NCBI GenBank assembly: GCA_005879065.1
Contig: VBLU01000066.1
Span: 1-26,195, forward strand
From: Methanobacteriota archaeon
Lineage (GTDB): Archaea; Thermoplasmatota; Thermoplasmata; RBG-16-68-12
DNA: 26,195 nucleotides
Reading direction: 5' to 3'
Shown here: positions 25,423 through 26,195 of the stretch, piece by piece
Layout: each line of letters begins with the position of its first letter
How positions within the stretch are numbered: position 1 is the stretch's first letter
The notes under the pieces: generated by a model
Seen by the model: only the letters and a program-made list of their open reading frames with translations
What the model was told of the DNA's origin: nothing
Databases searched by the model: none
Made by a program: the position numbers and the translations under genes

Positions 25423-25432
25423 TAATATTTAA
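25423..25432 (-). promoter_or_regulatory. TATA box of the iron permease gene
   Basis: On the minus strand this reads TTAAATATTA, a close match to the archaeal TATA consensus. Initiation near 25403 gives a leader of about 35 bases to the TTG start. The box lies in the 90 bases between the larE-type stop (25459) and this start, so the permease has its own promoter. Directly downstream on the minus strand is ACAGCGTTATCGACGG, a possible operator position, with no clear symmetry. Confidence 0.6.
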
Positions 25433-25458
25433 GACTTCAGTGACACGGATCGAGCGAC

Positions 25459-26195
25459 CTACAGACCTTCGTTCATGGAGCCGCTGCGATACCCGAGAAG
25501 GTCGATCGTAACGTAGACGAAGCCGGCCTCTCGGACGGCCCGGGCGACCTTCGCCGCGACCGCGGGCTCGACGATGCGCGGCAGGTCCTCCTTGGGTACT
25601 TCGATCCGCGCGATGCCCTCGTGGGCCCTGACCCGGACGACAGGGAAACCCAGAGCTCGAATCGCTTCTTCCGCTGCCTCAACCCGATGCAGTTTGTCCA
25701 GCGTAATCACCTCACCGTAGGAAATCCGAGACGACAGGCAGGCATTGCTCGGCTTGCCGTGGAAACTCAGGCCGAGGTCCCGAGCCAGCGTGCGGACATC
25801 CTCCTTCGCGAACCCGAATTGGACGAGAGGATGCCAGAAGCCTTCCTCGTTCATGGCTTGGATCCCGGGACGGTGATCGCCGAGGTCGGAGAGGTTCACG
25901 CCGTCCGCGATCGTGCGGTACCCCAACTCGGCGGCGATTGGTTTGAGTGCGGCTCCCAGCTCCTTGCGGCAGAAGTAACAGCGGTTCGTCGGGTTCGCCA
26001 CATATTGCTCGTTCGCCAGTTCGGAGACTCGGACGGTCCGCAGCGGGATCCCGATCTCCGAGGCCTCCGACACGGCTTCCTCGAGTTCCCGCCGGGCGAG
26101 GGACTCGGCGTCGGCGAGGACCGCGAGCGCATCGTCGGCGAGCGCATCGTATGCAATCCGCGCGACCAGCCCGCTGTCGATTCCACCGGAGAAGG
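25459..26195 (-). CDS. larE: LarE-type ATP-dependent sulfur transferase, N-terminus beyond window
   Basis: PP-loop enzyme that adenylates and thiolates the pyridinium dicarboxylate precursor of the nickel-pincer cofactor used by lactate racemase and related LarA proteins. The 245 visible codons begin in the PP-loop (FSGGIDSGLVARIAYDAL, right at the window edge). They continue with NPTNRCYFCRKELG and the segment NACLSSRISYGE, whose Cys is the sulfur donor (or iron-sulfur ligand) in characterised LarE. The C-terminal domain ends in VYVTIDLLGYRSGSMNEGL. Only a few N-terminal residues are missing. A GTG within the gene (26073) is not the start because the PP-loop lies upstream in frame. LarB, LarC and LarA are not visible here; they may lie outside. 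Some LarE homologues act in other thiolation routes, so the exact product is inferred. Confidence 0.88.
   Translation of the reverse strand, partial: FSGGIDSGLVARIAYDALADDALAVLADAESLARRELEEAVSEASEIGIPLRTVRVSELANEQYVANPTNRCYFCRKELGAALKPIAAELGYRTIADGVNLSDLGDHRPGIQAMNEEGFWHPLVQFGFAKEDVRTLARDLGLSFHGKPSNACLSSRISYGEVITLDKLHRVEAAEEAIRALGFPVVRVRAHEGIARIEVPKEDLPRIVEPAVAAKVARAVREAGFVYVTIDLLGYRSGSMNEGL

Overview
This GC-rich window (roughly 60 % GC by eye) looks like chromosome of an archaeon, most likely a Thermoplasmatota relative. The evidence is TATA-like boxes upstream of genes, Shine-Dalgarno sites matching the archaeal 16S tail, a zinc-type ferredoxin with the layout known from Thermoplasma and Sulfolobus, a fused ADP-forming acyl-CoA synthetase, and very large surface proteins anchored by one membrane helix. 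The phylum is an inference; there is no rRNA or tRNA in the window. No CRISPR array, insertion sequence or phage gene was seen.

Layout. 1-805 (minus): N-terminal part of a proteasome-associated AAA ATPase with a coiled coil and two OB-like domains, cut by the window edge. 1108-4766 (minus): a secreted beta-helix protein with GGxGG loops, Ig-like domains, one membrane helix and a cytoplasmic domain, broken by one frame disruption. 4920-7034 (plus): fused ADP-forming acetate/acyl-CoA ligase, divergent from the surface gene. 7198-7572 (plus): tandem ACT-domain protein. 7701-8387 and 8503-9829 (plus): two cytoplasmic coiled-coil proteins sharing an N-terminal domain. 10126-22574 (plus): one giant gene, now in two frames, of about 4,150 codons. 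It encodes a signal peptide, about 2,700 residues of Thr/Ser/Gly-rich beta-repeat ectodomain, one membrane helix, a small domain and about 1,290 residues of coiled coil. 22614-23795 (minus): cystathionine gamma-synthase/lyase family enzyme. 23980-24405 (plus): zinc ferredoxin. 24463-25368 (minus): FTR1-type iron permease. 25459-26195 (minus): LarE-type sulfur transferase, cut by the window edge.

The most interesting part is 7701-22574. Three adjacent genes combine a small domain, possibly longin/roadblock-like, with a coiled coil rich in a repeated R-E-x-x-hydrophobic motif. The two longer ones also share two copies of a C-terminal motif ending in LLDREEKLR. The giant one joins this cytoplasmic part to a huge, probably N-glycosylated ectodomain. 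The genes at 8503 and 10126 have the same 9-base motif at the same 11-base distance from a TTAAATA box, which suggests co-regulation. I read this as a candidate trans-envelope scaffold: a surface fibre coupled through one membrane helix to a cytoplasmic coiled-coil filament with two soluble partner proteins. This is inference from architecture; no function is established.

Three of the large structural genes each contain one frame disruption, and two of these coincide with a missing piece of an internal repeat. Either the assembly collapsed repeats or the genes truly vary; the sequence alone cannot decide. The metabolic genes are intact.
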